Shown here one piece after another: positions 1 to 8,312 of a stretch of DNA of 64,000 nucleotides; positions within the stretch are counted from its first letter, which is position 1; the number at the start of each line of letters is the position of its first letter. This DNA comes from Longitalea arenae. GTDB lineage: Bacteria; Bacteroidota; Bacteroidia; Chitinophagales; Chitinophagaceae. Made by a program: the position numbers and the translations under genes. The stretch covers positions 1 through 64,000 of the forward strand of contig NZ_JAFFJX010000010.1 in assembly GCF_016924755.1 (NCBI RefSeq), read 5' to 3'. The notes under the pieces are model-generated. The model was not told where the DNA came from. It was given only the letters and a program-made list of their open reading frames with translations, and did no database searches.

Positions 1-126
1 TTAATGAAACTCCTATATCTTGCTTTTAAAGATCAATCTGTTGGATGGATCGGTCCCATACATGGATGGAAACAACTTTATGCACAATTAGCTATTATCT
101 TTGAAGACAGGATTAATCAACCGTAA
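1..126 (+). CDS. IS256-family transposase, C-terminal end (5' part outside the window)
   Basis: The frame starting at base 1 is open for 41 codons and ends in TAA at 124-126. It reads LYLAFKDQ..., then PIHGWKQLYAQLAIIFEDR close to the end. The pattern 'W-x-x-P-I-x-x-W-x-x-x-x-x-Q-x-A-I-x-F-E-x-R' just before the stop is typical of the C-terminus of IS256/Mutator-type DDE transposases, which move the element by cut-and-paste or copy-and-paste. The catalytic D, D and E residues lie upstream of the window, so intactness cannot be judged. The assignment rests on this short tail only. Confidence 0.65.
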   Translation, partial: LMKLLYLAFKDQSVGWIGPIHGWKQLYAQLAIIFEDRINQP

Positions 127-133
127 ACCCCAC

Positions 134-161
134 TGACACAGTTTATTGAATAGACCCTTTC
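134..161. repeat. Candidate right terminal inverted repeat of the IS256-like element
   Basis: Eight bases after the transposase stop there is a stretch reading actgacacagtttattgaa followed by tagaccc. Right ends of IS256-family elements usually lie 10-40 bases after the transposase stop, and outer ends of the type GGGTCTATT (inverse of this one) are plausible for Bacteroidota members. The left end and target duplication are not visible, so the boundary is an inference. Confidence 0.35.
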
Positions 162-179
162 CCAAATATGTACAGGCTT

Positions 180-430
180 TTTTCAAATTTTAAATGGTAT
201 GTTTTAAATTTTAACCGCATCGTTTGCAATTGCAAACGGGGTGTTTCAAATTTGTACGGTATGGTTTGCAATTGCAAACGGGGTGTTTCAAATTTGTACG
301 GTATCGTTTGCAATTGCAAAAGGGGTATTTCAAATTTGTACGGCATGGTTTGCAATTGCAAAAGGGGTGTTTCAAATTTGTACGGCATGGTTTGCAATTG
401 CAAACAGGGTGTTTCAAATTAAAAAATGAC
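180..430. repeat. 42-bp tandem array with a perfect 16-bp palindrome per unit
   Basis: Five copies of gtttgcaattgcaaac, a perfect palindrome in most units, start at 222, 264, 306, 348 and 390, exactly 42 bases apart. They are joined by a 26-base spacer of the type ggggtgtttcaaatttgtac plus ggtatg. Degenerate half-units precede (181-221) and follow (405-430). The third and fourth units carry a change in the right arm (aaag for aaac). Because 42 is divisible by three, all frames stay open through it, giving spurious repetitive ORFs. The period equals four turns of B-DNA, so all palindromes face the same side of the helix. Confidence 0.9.
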
Positions 431-617
431 TGTTTTAAGTTGTAAGACCAGGCCAATTGAGCTGAGATCTCCAGGACCCCTTACTTATTTCCGACCGTAT
501 ACCCAAGGACTTCGCGGCCTTTTACCAGATTCACAACTTGTCCCCATATTTTACCGCGAATAAGCCAATTTGCATATTAGCAAATTAGCACATTCACCCT
601 TTTCGTACCTTGCGCTC
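431..617. other. Upstream region of thyA
   Basis: No gene is seen. A short word-repeat segment (tattagcaaattagcacatt, about 573-593) lies just upstream of thyA. A weak -7-like box, TAccTTGc, is at 606-613, four bases before the chosen ATG at 618. Confidence 0.5.
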
Positions 618-1436
618 ATGGAGCAGTATCTGGCACTTTTAAAGCATATAAAAGAGAACGGCGTTTATAAATCTGACCGCACCGGAACCGGTACCACCAG
701 TTGTTTTGGCTACCAGCTGCGTTTTGATCTGCAACAGGGATTTCCGCTGGTAACCACCAAAAAACTGCATTTAAAAAGCATTATTCACGAGTTATTGTGG
801 TTCCTGAAAGGGGAAACCAATATCAAATACCTGAAAGATAACGGGGTTAGCATCTGGGACGAATGGGCCAATGAACAGGGCGAGTTAGGACCCGTGTATG
901 GCAAACAATGGCGCAGCTGGTCAGCAGGCGCGGGGGCAGAAACCATTGACCAGATCAGCGATGTGATCAGGCAGATCAGGACCAATCCCGATAGCCGCCG
1001 TTTGATCGTAAGCGCCTGGAATGTGGCCGACCTGCCAGCTATGGCGCTCATGCCCTGTCATGTATTGTTTCAGTTTTATGTAAGTCCGGCCCCCGATGGT
1101 ACAGGCCGCGCCCGTTTGTCCTGCCAGTTATACCAGCGGTCGGCAGACGTATTTTTAGGCGTTCCCTTCAATATTGCTTCCTACGCATTATTGACCATGA
1201 TGATCGCCCAGGTATGTGACCTGGAGCCCGGTGAATTCATTCATACCTTTGGGGATGTTCATATCTACAGCAATCATATGGAGCAGGTGAACCTGCAATT
1301 AAGCCGTACGCCCTACCCGTTGCCCACCATGCAACTTAATCCGGCGGTAAAGAACATCTTCGATTTCAAATACGAAGATTTTACCCTGCAGAATTATCAA
1401 AGCCATCCGGCCATTAAAGCGCCGGTGGCGGTGTAG
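618..1436 (+). CDS. thyA: Thymidylate synthase
   Basis: Converts dUMP and methylene-tetrahydrofolate to dTMP and dihydrofolate in the cytoplasm. The 272-residue product has the family length. Visible are the phosphate-binding Arg near R21 (SDRTGTGT), the RRLIVSAWN segment, the catalytic Cys147 in [11 protein letters not shown], and the nucleotide-binding [20 protein letters not shown]. An ATG at 570 in the same frame would add 16 residues, but these are encoded by intergenic word-repeat sequence and lie upstream of a weak -7 box at 606-613, so 618 is preferred. The next gene is dihydrofolate reductase, which recycles the dihydrofolate made here; this is a classic pairing. There are 53 bases between the two genes. 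Confidence 0.96.
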   Translation: MEQYLALLKHIKENGVYKSDRTGTGTTSCFGYQLRFDLQQGFPLVTTKKLHLKSIIHELLWFLKGETNIKYLKDNGVSIWDEWANEQGELGPVYGKQWRSWSAGAGAETIDQISDVIRQIRTNPDSRRLIVSAWNVADLPAMALMPCHVLFQFYVSPAPDGTGRARLSCQLYQRSADVFLGVPFNIASYALLTMMIAQVCDLEPGEFIHTFGDVHIYSNHMEQVNLQLSRTPYPLPTMQLNPAVKNIFDFKYEDFTLQNYQSHPAIKAPVAV

Positions 1437-1489
1437 AAGGCGGATAAACAGTCGGGAAGTATTATTGCTCAATTCATATTTAAATAGCT

Positions 1490-2002
1490 ATGCTTTTATC
1501 TCAGGTGGTGGCAGCCGCTGACAACAATGCGATCGGGAAAAATAACCAGTTGTTGTGGACCCTGCCAAACGATATGAAATTTTTTAAGAACACTACCTGG
1601 GGTATGCCGGTGATCATGGGCCGAAAAACATATGAATCCCTGGGCAAACCATTGGCGGGCAGAACCAATATTATCATTACCCGCCAGCAGCAATGGCAAC
1701 CCGAAGGCGTAATTGTCGTTCATGATATTGAAGAAGCCAAGGCAGCAGCCGCCGCAACCGATGCCAAAGAAGCATTTATCATCGGTGGCGGAGAAATTTA
1801 CCGGCAAACACTGCCCATTACCCAGCGCGTGTATCTTACCCGTGTACATGCCAGTGTAGAAGGCGATACTTACTTTCCGGAACTAAATACAGCCGACTGG
1901 GAACTGCTTTCCCAACTCGATTTTACTGCCGATGAAAAACATGCCTACGCCTATAGCTTTCAGGTTTGGCAGCGAAAAGCAGTGAATGAAAATGACATTT
2001 GA
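1490..2002 (+). CDS. folA: Dihydrofolate reductase
   Basis: Reduces dihydrofolate to tetrahydrofolate with NADPH. The product has 170 residues, usual for bacterial chromosomal DHFR. The N-terminus shows the family pattern VVAAADNNAIGKNNQLLW, the active-site acid D28 (LPNDMKFFK), the VIMGRKTYESLGKPLAGR loop, and FIIGGGEIYRQTLP near residue 100. It follows thyA and overlaps the next gene by 17 bases, which implies one transcript and probable translational coupling. Confidence 0.96.
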   Translation: MLLSQVVAAADNNAIGKNNQLLWTLPNDMKFFKNTTWGMPVIMGRKTYESLGKPLAGRTNIIITRQQQWQPEGVIVVHDIEEAKAAAAATDAKEAFIIGGGEIYRQTLPITQRVYLTRVHASVEGDTYFPELNTADWELLSQLDFTADEKHAYAYSFQVWQRKAVNENDI

Positions 2003-2801
2003 TATGTTTTCCACCTGGCAACTCCTGAAAAAATATGCAGATTATTACCTGAGCGCTTCGAATGGAAAAGGGCATGGCATTCATTCGCCTTTTGTTTATG
2101 AATTTGTGCGGCGGGTGCTCATCGATAAGCGGAATTTCTACGCTTATAACCAGGTGGAAGCGTTGCGCAGAAAATTGTTGCAGGATGAAACGCTGTTGCA
2201 CGTGGAGGATTTTGGCGCCGGTTCTGCCATCACAAAAACCAATCAGCGGACTGTTGCTGCCATAACCCGGCATGCCGCCAAATCGAAAAAATGGGCGCAG
2301 CTGCTGTTCCGCATTGTAAATTATTATCAGCCATCAACGATCCTGGAGCTCGGCACCTCCATGGGCATTTCCACAGCTTACATGGCCCTGGCCAATCCAA
2401 AGGCGCGCATCATCACCGCCGAAGGAAGCAGCGCCATCGCAGCCCAGGCAAAAAAGAATTTTCAATCCCTCCAATTATCTTCCATTGAGCAGGTAACAGG
2501 TAATTTCGACGATACATTGCCGCGTATTCTTTCCAAGTTGCCCCGGCTCGACCTGGCCTTTATTGACGGCAATCACCGCTATGAACCCACCCTGCGGTAT
2601 TTTGACCAGTTATTGCCTTCCCTGCATGCCGGCAGCATTGTGATCTTTGATGATATTCACTGGAGCGCCGATATGGAAAAGGCCTGGCAGGCGATCAGGG
2701 AAAATTCCGCCGTGCGGCTTTCCATCGATCTGTTCTTTGTTGGACTGGTGTTCTTTAGCGACCAGTTCAAGGTGAAACAACATTTTACCATCCGGTTTTA
2801 A
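1986..2801 (+). CDS. SAM-dependent O-methyltransferase-like protein
   Basis: A 271-residue class I methyltransferase. The SAM-binding motif I reads LELGTSMGISTAYMA (about residues 119-133), followed by an acid at the end of strand 2 (ITAEGS), and later DLAFIDGNHRYEPTLRYF and IVIFDDIHWS, as in the O-methyltransferase_3/class I family. The substrate is unknown. It begins inside folA (17-base overlap); ATG codons at 1992 and 2004 are alternative starts. Its join to thyA-folA is positional only and does not show a folate role. There is no signal peptide or membrane segment. Confidence 0.8.
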   Translation: MKMTFDMFSTWQLLKKYADYYLSASNGKGHGIHSPFVYEFVRRVLIDKRNFYAYNQVEALRRKLLQDETLLHVEDFGAGSAITKTNQRTVAAITRHAAKSKKWAQLLFRIVNYYQPSTILELGTSMGISTAYMALANPKARIITAEGSSAIAAQAKKNFQSLQLSSIEQVTGNFDDTLPRILSKLPRLDLAFIDGNHRYEPTLRYFDQLLPSLHAGSIVIFDDIHWSADMEKAWQAIRENSAVRLSIDLFFVGLVFFSDQFKVKQHFTIRF

Positions 2802-2986
2802 CGATGATTTAATGTAAGTTATTCCGGACAGTAGCATGTTGCAAAATAGCCGCTGCCTATATAGTGTAGCCATACAGGCCGCCTGTTCAATATTTCAAAT
2901 GCCCCACAATAAAATGGCAATTCTGACGTAGCCATTTACATAACTCAAATTTTTCTTACCTTGAACCATATAACTACTACCTGATT

Positions 2987-4096
2987 ATGACGATTGGAGT
3001 TTTAAGAGAACCATCCGAAGAAAGCCGCGTATCATTCCTGCCTGAAGCCATCATGGCCCTTACCAAAAAAGGCATTACTGTCGTAGTTGAATCAGGCGCA
3101 GGCGAAAAAGCCTTTCATAACGACGAAGAGTACCTTAATGCCGGTGCAGCTGTTAAAAGCAGGACAGAAGTTATTCAGTCATCCGACATCCTGGCAGCCA
3201 TTCATCCTTTTCCGGAAGCGGCTGCCCTGTCATCGAAGATCATCATCGGCGTATATCAGCCTTTGTTCAATGTTTCCATAATGCAGCAATGGGCCAAACA
3301 GGGCATAACCACCTTCAGCCTCGATATGCTGCCCCGCACAACGCGGGCGCAAAGCATGGATGTGCTGAGCTCACAGGCCAATATTGCCGGTTATAAAGCC
3401 GTATTGCTGGCTGCCAATACCTATGGCCGCTATTTCCCCATGTTCATGACTGCTGCGGGCAGTATTGCGCCGGCAAAAGTGCTGATCCTGGGCGCCGGTG
3501 TGGCCGGATTGCAGGCAATTGCCACCGCACGCCGCCTGGGCGCCGTGGTAGAAGTGTTTGACACCCGCCCCGCGGTAAAAGAAGAAGTGATGAGTTTGGG
3601 CGCCAAATTCGTTGAGGTGGAAGGGGCTGCCGATGCATCCAAAGCGGGCGGTTATGCGGTTGAACAATCGGCCGATTACCAGCAACGCCAGCAGCAGCGC
3701 ATTGCAGAAAGTATTGCGAAAGCCGACATTGTGATCACCACCGCACAGATCCCCGGCAAAAAAGCCCCTGTGCTGATCACTGAAGCGATGTTGCAAAGAA
3801 TGCGTAAAGGGTCGGTGGTTATTGATCTTGCCGCTGCCACCGGTGGCAATACACCGCTTACAAAAAATAATGAAACCGTGCTGTACAATGGTGTGCACAT
3901 TGTAGGCAATAGCAACCTCGCAGCTACCATGCCTTCCGACGCCAGTAAATTGTATGGCAAGAACCTGCTGAACTTCTTACAGCTCATCATTGATAAGGAA
4001 GGCAAACTTAACCTGAACTGGAACGACGACCTGGTAAAGGGGTGTTGTATCACGTTCAATGGAGAGATCGTACATGAAAGGATGAAAGGCCAATAA
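2987..4096 (+). CDS. pntAA: NAD(P) transhydrogenase subunit alpha, part 1 (dI, NAD-binding)
   Basis: NAD(H)-binding domain I of the proton-translocating transhydrogenase, which exchanges hydride between NADH and NADP+ at the membrane. The 369 residues begin MTIGVLREPSEESRVSF, the alanine dehydrogenase/PNT N-terminal signature. They continue with the Rossmann region LILGAGVAGLQAIATARRLG (about 165-184) and the VFDTRPAVKEEV loop. The alpha subunit is split: this gene has no membrane part, which is supplied by the next gene 19 bases downstream. A TAccTTGa box at 2957-2964 is a possible -7 element. Confidence 0.95.
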   Translation: MTIGVLREPSEESRVSFLPEAIMALTKKGITVVVESGAGEKAFHNDEEYLNAGAAVKSRTEVIQSSDILAAIHPFPEAAALSSKIIIGVYQPLFNVSIMQQWAKQGITTFSLDMLPRTTRAQSMDVLSSQANIAGYKAVLLAANTYGRYFPMFMTAAGSIAPAKVLILGAGVAGLQAIATARRLGAVVEVFDTRPAVKEEVMSLGAKFVEVEGAADASKAGGYAVEQSADYQQRQQQRIAESIAKADIVITTAQIPGKKAPVLITEAMLQRMRKGSVVIDLAAATGGNTPLTKNNETVLYNGVHIVGNSNLAATMPSDASKLYGKNLLNFLQLIIDKEGKLNLNWNDDLVKGCCITFNGEIVHERMKGQ

Positions 4097-4115
4097 CAAT
4101 TTACAAACTTATTAT

Positions 4116-4436
4116 ATGGAAGCGATTCTTACCTGGATAGCAGATAATCAGCAGATGATCTACATTGTTATACTGATGATCTTCGTTGGTATTGAAGTGA
4201 TCGGGCATGTGCCCAGTGTGTTGCATACCCCGCTGATGAGTGGCGCCAATGCCATCCATGGCGTGGTGATCATCGGGGCGATCATTGTTATGGGCAAGGC
4301 GGAGCACGATAATTACGTGGCGCTCATTCTCGGTTTCCTGGCAGTGGTGCTGGGTACCCTGAATGTGGTGGGCGGATTTGTCGTTACCGACCGTATGCTG
4401 GAAATGTTCAAGGGAAAAAAGAAAAGTTCTAAGTAA
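4116..4436 (+). CDS. pntAB: NAD(P) transhydrogenase subunit alpha, part 2 (membrane dII)
   Basis: A 106-residue membrane protein with three or four hydrophobic segments (about 14-32, 45-65, 70-92). It matches the short PntA2 form found in bacteria where the alpha subunit is split in two. It reads IEVIGHVPSVLHTPLMSGAN, the conserved stretch of this subunit. With pntB it forms the proton channel. It lies 19 bases after pntAA and 10 bases before pntB, so the three genes form one operon. Confidence 0.93.
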   Translation: MEAILTWIADNQQMIYIVILMIFVGIEVIGHVPSVLHTPLMSGANAIHGVVIIGAIIVMGKAEHDNYVALILGFLAVVLGTLNVVGGFVVTDRMLEMFKGKKKSSK

Positions 4437-4446
4437 AGCAACAATT

Positions 4447-5874
4447 ATGGAATTAAGTATACTAACCCTGTGTTATCTCGTAGGTTCAGTTACGTTCATT
4501 ATAGGATTGAAGATGTTATCGAACCCGGCCACTGCCCGCAACGGGAACCTGCTGGCGGCCGCCGGTATGGCCATCGCTATCGTGGGAACGATCTTTTTGT
4601 ATGAAGAAGACGGCAAAAAGCTGGGTAACTATGCCTGGATCTTCGGTGGAATTCTCGTCGGTGGTGTTATTGGCACTCTGGCCGCCAAAAAGGTTAAAAT
4701 GACGGCCATGCCCGAGATGGTAAGTATGTTCAATGGAATGGGAGGGGCCTGTGCCGCGCTGATCTCGGCCGTTGAGTTCGATCACTTATATAAATCTTAC
4801 AAGACCATTGATAGCGCCTGGCTGGCCGATTTTGTGCCTGCCGGCATGTACCTCACCATTATTGCCGGCGCCATTATTGGTAGCGTGTCCTTCGCCGGTA
4901 GTATGATCGCCTGGGGAAAGCTGAGCGGAAAAATAAAGGATTTCTCTTTCCGCGGTCAGCATATTGTAAACCTGCTCGTTTTATTACTCGTACTGGCCGC
5001 CGCTGTGTTTACCTATCAATACAATGTAGGGCTTGCGCTCATCCTTTTTTATACAACCGTTGGGCTGGCGCTTGTCTATGGCGTATTGTTCGTAATGCCC
5101 ATTGGCGGGGCCGACATGCCGGTGGTTATTTCCTTATTGAATTCTTTTACCGGTGTTGCCGCCGCCTGTGGCGGTTTCTTATACAACAACAAGGTGATGT
5201 TAACGGGTGGCATCCTGGTGGGCGCCGCCGGTACCCTGCTCACTATTCTCATGTGTAAGGCCATGAACCGGTCGCTGAAGAATGTACTGATCGGTTCTTT
5301 TGGTGGCAGCAGTGCTGCTGCCGCCGGTAAAAAAGACCAGGGTGCTTATAAGGAGATCACGCTGAGCGATACCGCTGTGGTGATGAGCTATGCCAATAAA
5401 GTGTTCATCGTGCCGGGTTATGGACTGGCGGTAGCGCAAGCCCAGCATGCCTGTCATGAGCTGGAAAAATTACTCGAAAGCAAAGGCGTTGAAGTGAAGT
5501 ATGCCATTCACCCCGTAGCAGGCCGTATGCCGGGCCATATGAACGTATTGCTGGCGGAAGCTGATGTCAGCTATGATAAGCTGCTCGAGATGGAACAGGC
5601 CAACGACGAGTTCTCTACGACCGATGTAGTGCTGGTGCTGGGGGCTAACGATGTGGTGAATCCTGCTGCCAAAACGGATCCGGCTTCTCCTATTTACGGC
5701 ATGCCCATCCTCGATGTAGAACTGTCGAAAAACGTGATCGTGAACAAACGCAGTATGAAACCGGGTTATGCTGGTATTGAGAACGATCTTTTCTTTCAGC
5801 CAAAAACGTCGATGTTGTTCGGCGACGCCAAAAAAGTATTGCAGGACCTCATCGGCGAGATCAAAAATCTATAA
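4447..5874 (+). CDS. pntB: NAD(P) transhydrogenase subunit beta
   Basis: The 475-residue beta subunit. The N-terminal half has about eight or nine hydrophobic segments (proton channel). The C-terminal NADP-binding domain III includes VPGYGLAVAQAQHA, HPVAGRMPGHMNVLLAEA, LVLGANDVVNPAA and KRSMKPGYAGIEN. The frame is open upstream to 4363, but that extension lies inside pntAB. The ATG at 4447 gives the usual N-terminus (MELSILTLCYLVG) and is chosen. Together with the two upstream genes it makes the complete PntAB enzyme. Confidence 0.95.
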   Translation: MELSILTLCYLVGSVTFIIGLKMLSNPATARNGNLLAAAGMAIAIVGTIFLYEEDGKKLGNYAWIFGGILVGGVIGTLAAKKVKMTAMPEMVSMFNGMGGACAALISAVEFDHLYKSYKTIDSAWLADFVPAGMYLTIIAGAIIGSVSFAGSMIAWGKLSGKIKDFSFRGQHIVNLLVLLLVLAAAVFTYQYNVGLALILFYTTVGLALVYGVLFVMPIGGADMPVVISLLNSFTGVAAACGGFLYNNKVMLTGGILVGAAGTLLTILMCKAMNRSLKNVLIGSFGGSSAAAAGKKDQGAYKEITLSDTAVVMSYANKVFIVPGYGLAVAQAQHACHELEKLLESKGVEVKYAIHPVAGRMPGHMNVLLAEADVSYDKLLEMEQANDEFSTTDVVLVLGANDVVNPAAKTDPASPIYGMPILDVELSKNVIVNKRSMKPGYAGIENDLFFQPKTSMLFGDAKKVLQDLIGEIKNL

Positions 5875-6077
5875 TTCATCCCTCAAATAGTAAAGGCTCC
5901 CTCTGCGGGGGACACTAAACGCACCCGCCAGGCCGTTATAAGGGCTGCACGGCCGGGCGATTTTTGCCAATGCCGGCGTTTCAATTGTTCAAGGGATTGT
6001 AAAAGAATCATTTACAATCGTCATAAGCACATATATTTTCCACTGTATTAGTGGTAATTAATAGTTAATCGTACATT

Positions 6078-6686
6078 ATGATCACAAAAAGAGCTTATCT
6101 CGTACCCATTGTTCTTTTAATTACCTGCCAGATCGGTAAAGCGCAAGGTGGTGGTGAATTTACCAAAGTAGATGATTCTGCCGTGTCAAAGCCTAAAAGT
6201 AATCTCACCTATGAGTACCAGTACCTGAACGATGATCATACCGAGGGTATTGAAAAATCTTTCCTGTTCGGCCAACTGAAAACGGAGATCCATTTCAAGG
6301 AAAAAGGCAAATTCCAGTTTGCGAAATCATATGATACCAAAACCGGCCGCTTGATAAAAACGGATACCATTGTTAACTTCAATAAGCTGGTAGGCACTAC
6401 CACTACTTATTATCCCAATGGAAATCCCAAAGAGCAGGAGCACCGCGATACCAGTGGCGCCGTTGACCGCTACTGCTCCTATTTTCAAAACGGGGGAAAG
6501 AAGGTGATCATTCACTACAAAAACGGTAAAAGGAATGGTCTCTTAACAGAATATAACCCGAATGGCACGGTGAAAGAGACCGGAACCTATGTGAACGATA
6601 AGCGGGAAGGCACCTTCAAGTTTTATGACGTACGCGGTAACCTGATCACTTCCCGGAAATTCAAGGCCGACAAGGTCGTTAAATAA
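6078..6686 (+). CDS. Secreted MORN-repeat-like (YwqK-type) protein
   Basis: A 202-residue protein with an N-terminal signal peptide (about 1-22, cleaved after KAQ). The second half has repeated units of the form Y-x-N-G-x-x-K/E, for example YYPNGNPKE, YFQNGGKKV, YKNGKRNG, YNPNGTVKE and FYDVRGN. This is the pattern of MORN_2/YwqK-type repeats, common in Bacteroidota secreted proteins of unknown role. It stands alone between the pnt operon and rsmF and ends with a good hairpin terminator. Function unknown. Confidence 0.7.
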   Translation: MITKRAYLVPIVLLITCQIGKAQGGGEFTKVDDSAVSKPKSNLTYEYQYLNDDHTEGIEKSFLFGQLKTEIHFKEKGKFQFAKSYDTKTGRLIKTDTIVNFNKLVGTTTTYYPNGNPKEQEHRDTSGAVDRYCSYFQNGGKKVIIHYKNGKRNGLLTEYNPNGTVKETGTYVNDKREGTFKFYDVRGNLITSRKFKADKVVK

Positions 6687-6712
6687 CGAAACTTACTCAT
6701 ACTTACCTGTAA

Positions 6713-6746
6713 TGCCGTCTCATCCCGCTCATCCGGGAAGACGGTA
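6713..6746 (+). terminator. Hairpin terminator after the MORN-like gene
   Basis: tgccgtct (6713-6720) pairs with agacggta (6739-6746), and inside the loop tcccg pairs with cggga. A T-rich run (tttgcatttta) follows. It lies 27 bases past the stop. Confidence 0.65.
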
Positions 6747-6799
6747 TTTGCATTTTAGGGCCATGGAGGCCGCCAGGAACCCATTAGCGCATTATTTCA

Positions 6800-6807
6800 T
6801 AGTTTTG
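6800..6807 (+). promoter_or_regulatory. -7 box of rsmF, four bases from the start codon
   Basis: TAgtTTTG matches the Bacteroidota TAnnTTTG box exactly. Only four bases separate it from the GTG start at 6812, so transcription would begin at or within a few bases of the start codon. No clear -33 TTG is seen. Confidence 0.5.
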
Positions 6808-6811
6808 CCGG

Positions 6812-8245
6812 GTGCAAGTTCCTCAACAACTTCTTGATTCTTTAACCGGCGTAGCAGGCTTCCATAAAGAAGCATTTATTCAGGTGCATGAAAGCGGAGA
6901 GCAGGTCACTTCGATCCGGGTAAATCCAGGCAAATGGTCAATGGTGAATGGTGAATGGTCAAAAAATATTGGCCTTCCGCCCGTACCTCAGCAGTCCCTC
7001 AACCTCGCGTCTGCAACAAAGATCCCCTGGTCGTCATCCGGCTATTACCTGCCCGAAAGGCCGGCATTTATCTTCGATCCCCTCATTCATGCGGGTGCTT
7101 ATTACGTGCAGGAGGCATCCAGTATGTTCCTGGAGCAGGCAATGCTTCAAACAACGGATCTCCAGCAGCCTTTGCGCGTGCTGGATCTTTGTGCGGCGCC
7201 TGGCGGTAAATCGACCCTGCTGCAATCCCTGATCAGCGCCGGTAGTTTACTGGTGAGCAATGAAGTGATCAAATCACGGGCAGCCATACTGGAGGAGAAT
7301 TGTATCAAGTGGGGCGGGGCCAATGTGATCGTTACCAATGCAGACCCGTCGGCCTTTGAGCGGCTTCCCAATTTCTTCGATGTGATCGTTATCGATGCGC
7401 CCTGCTCGGGATCGGGTTTGTTCCGGCGTGAGCCTGAAGCGATCGGGGAGTGGAGCGAACAAAATGTAGCGCTTTGTTATCAGCGGCAGCAGCGCATTCT
7501 TGCTTCGGCGCTGCCAGCGTTGAAAGAAGGTGGCGTGCTGATCTATTCTACCTGTTCTTATTCGAAGGAAGAAGATGAAGATATAGCCGACTGGCTCATG
7601 GATACGTTTACCGTTGACAGTTTGCCTTTGCAAACAAATGCTTCCTGGGGCATTGTGGAAACGAGATCCGACAAACACCAGGCCTGCGGTTATCGCTTTT
7701 TCCCCTATAATACAAAGGGCGAAGGCTTTTTCATCAGTTGTTTCCGCAAGCAGGAAAGTGGCAGCCATAGTGCAAAACCACCTAAGAAATCTTTGTTGCA
7801 AAAGGCATCCAGGAATGAATTGGCCATTATACAACCCTGGCTGCAGCCCGGTTCACCCATGCAGTTATGGAAGCAGAAAGAAGAGCTGCTGGCTTTTCCG
7901 CAACAGCTCGAAAAGGACCTGCTCACGGTTGTAGAGCATATATATGTACGCCGCGCCGGTATCGCTTTAGGTAAAATTGCCGGGAATGACCTGTTGCCTG
8001 ATCACGCCCTGGCCTTGAGCACTATTATCAGTCCCTCAATTGTTGCAGTAACGTTAAAAAAGGACCAGGCCATCCAGTATTTGCGGCGGGAGGAGATCAG
8101 TGTGTCTGCATTACATAAGGGCTGGACCCTTGTGCAATATGAGCACTACAATGTAGGATGGATAAAGGTGCTGGCGAACAGGATCAATAATTACTATCCG
8201 CAGGAGTGGCGCATTCTAAAAAGGGCGGATGCGGGCGATGTATAA
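6812..8245 (+). CDS. rRNA (cytosine-5)-methyltransferase, RsmB/RsmF (NOL1/NOP2/Sun) family
   Basis: Methylates cytosine C5 in rRNA using SAM. The 477-residue product has the SAM motif VLDLCAAPGGKST (about residues 124-136), motif IV with the release Cys in VIDAPCSGSGLFRR, and motif VI with the catalytic Cys in YSTCSYSKEEDE. A C-terminal RsmF-type extension follows (about 330-477). The start is GTG directly behind a -7 box. Residues 41-50 (KWSMVNGEWS) are encoded by the word repeat aatggtcaatggtgaatgg, which is otherwise found in intergenic arrays; the insertion keeps frame and lies before the catalytic domain. The exact target position cannot be told from sequence. Confidence 0.9.
   Translation: MQVPQQLLDSLTGVAGFHKEAFIQVHESGEQVTSIRVNPGKWSMVNGEWSKNIGLPPVPQQSLNLASATKIPWSSSGYYLPERPAFIFDPLIHAGAYYVQEASSMFLEQAMLQTTDLQQPLRVLDLCAAPGGKSTLLQSLISAGSLLVSNEVIKSRAAILEENCIKWGGANVIVTNADPSAFERLPNFFDVIVIDAPCSGSGLFRREPEAIGEWSEQNVALCYQRQQRILASALPALKEGGVLIYSTCSYSKEEDEDIADWLMDTFTVDSLPLQTNASWGIVETRSDKHQACGYRFFPYNTKGEGFFISCFRKQESGSHSAKPPKKSLLQKASRNELAIIQPWLQPGSPMQLWKQKEELLAFPQQLEKDLLTVVEHIYVRRAGIALGKIAGNDLLPDHALALSTIISPSIVAVTLKKDQAIQYLRREEISVSALHKGWTLVQYEHYNVGWIKVLANRINNYYPQEWRILKRADAGDV
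6933..6960. repeat. Word repeat inside the rsmF coding sequence
   Basis: Four words of the aatggtc/aatggtga family lie in frame in rsmF. The same words fill the intergenic array at 26534-26790. Confidence 0.8.
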
Positions 8246-8312
8246 TTATCCCCGTTGGCGCTAATTAAAAAATATGGTGCATCTTTGCAAACGAATATGA
8301 AATGCATAGCCT

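Noticed and set aside
180-430. CRISPR array
   Set aside because: The spacers are nearly identical to each other, so repeat and spacer alike are repeated. No cas genes are in the window.
143-456. Several open frames encoding 14-residue repeats
   Set aside because: They exist because the 42-bp array period is a multiple of three; all frames on both strands stay open. No start region or family supports coding.
570-617. N-terminal extension of thyA from ATG 570
   Set aside because: Encoded by intergenic word repeat; the family start is at 618.
4363-4446. Upstream start of pntB
   Set aside because: Lies inside pntAB in another frame; ATG 4447 gives the usual N-terminus.
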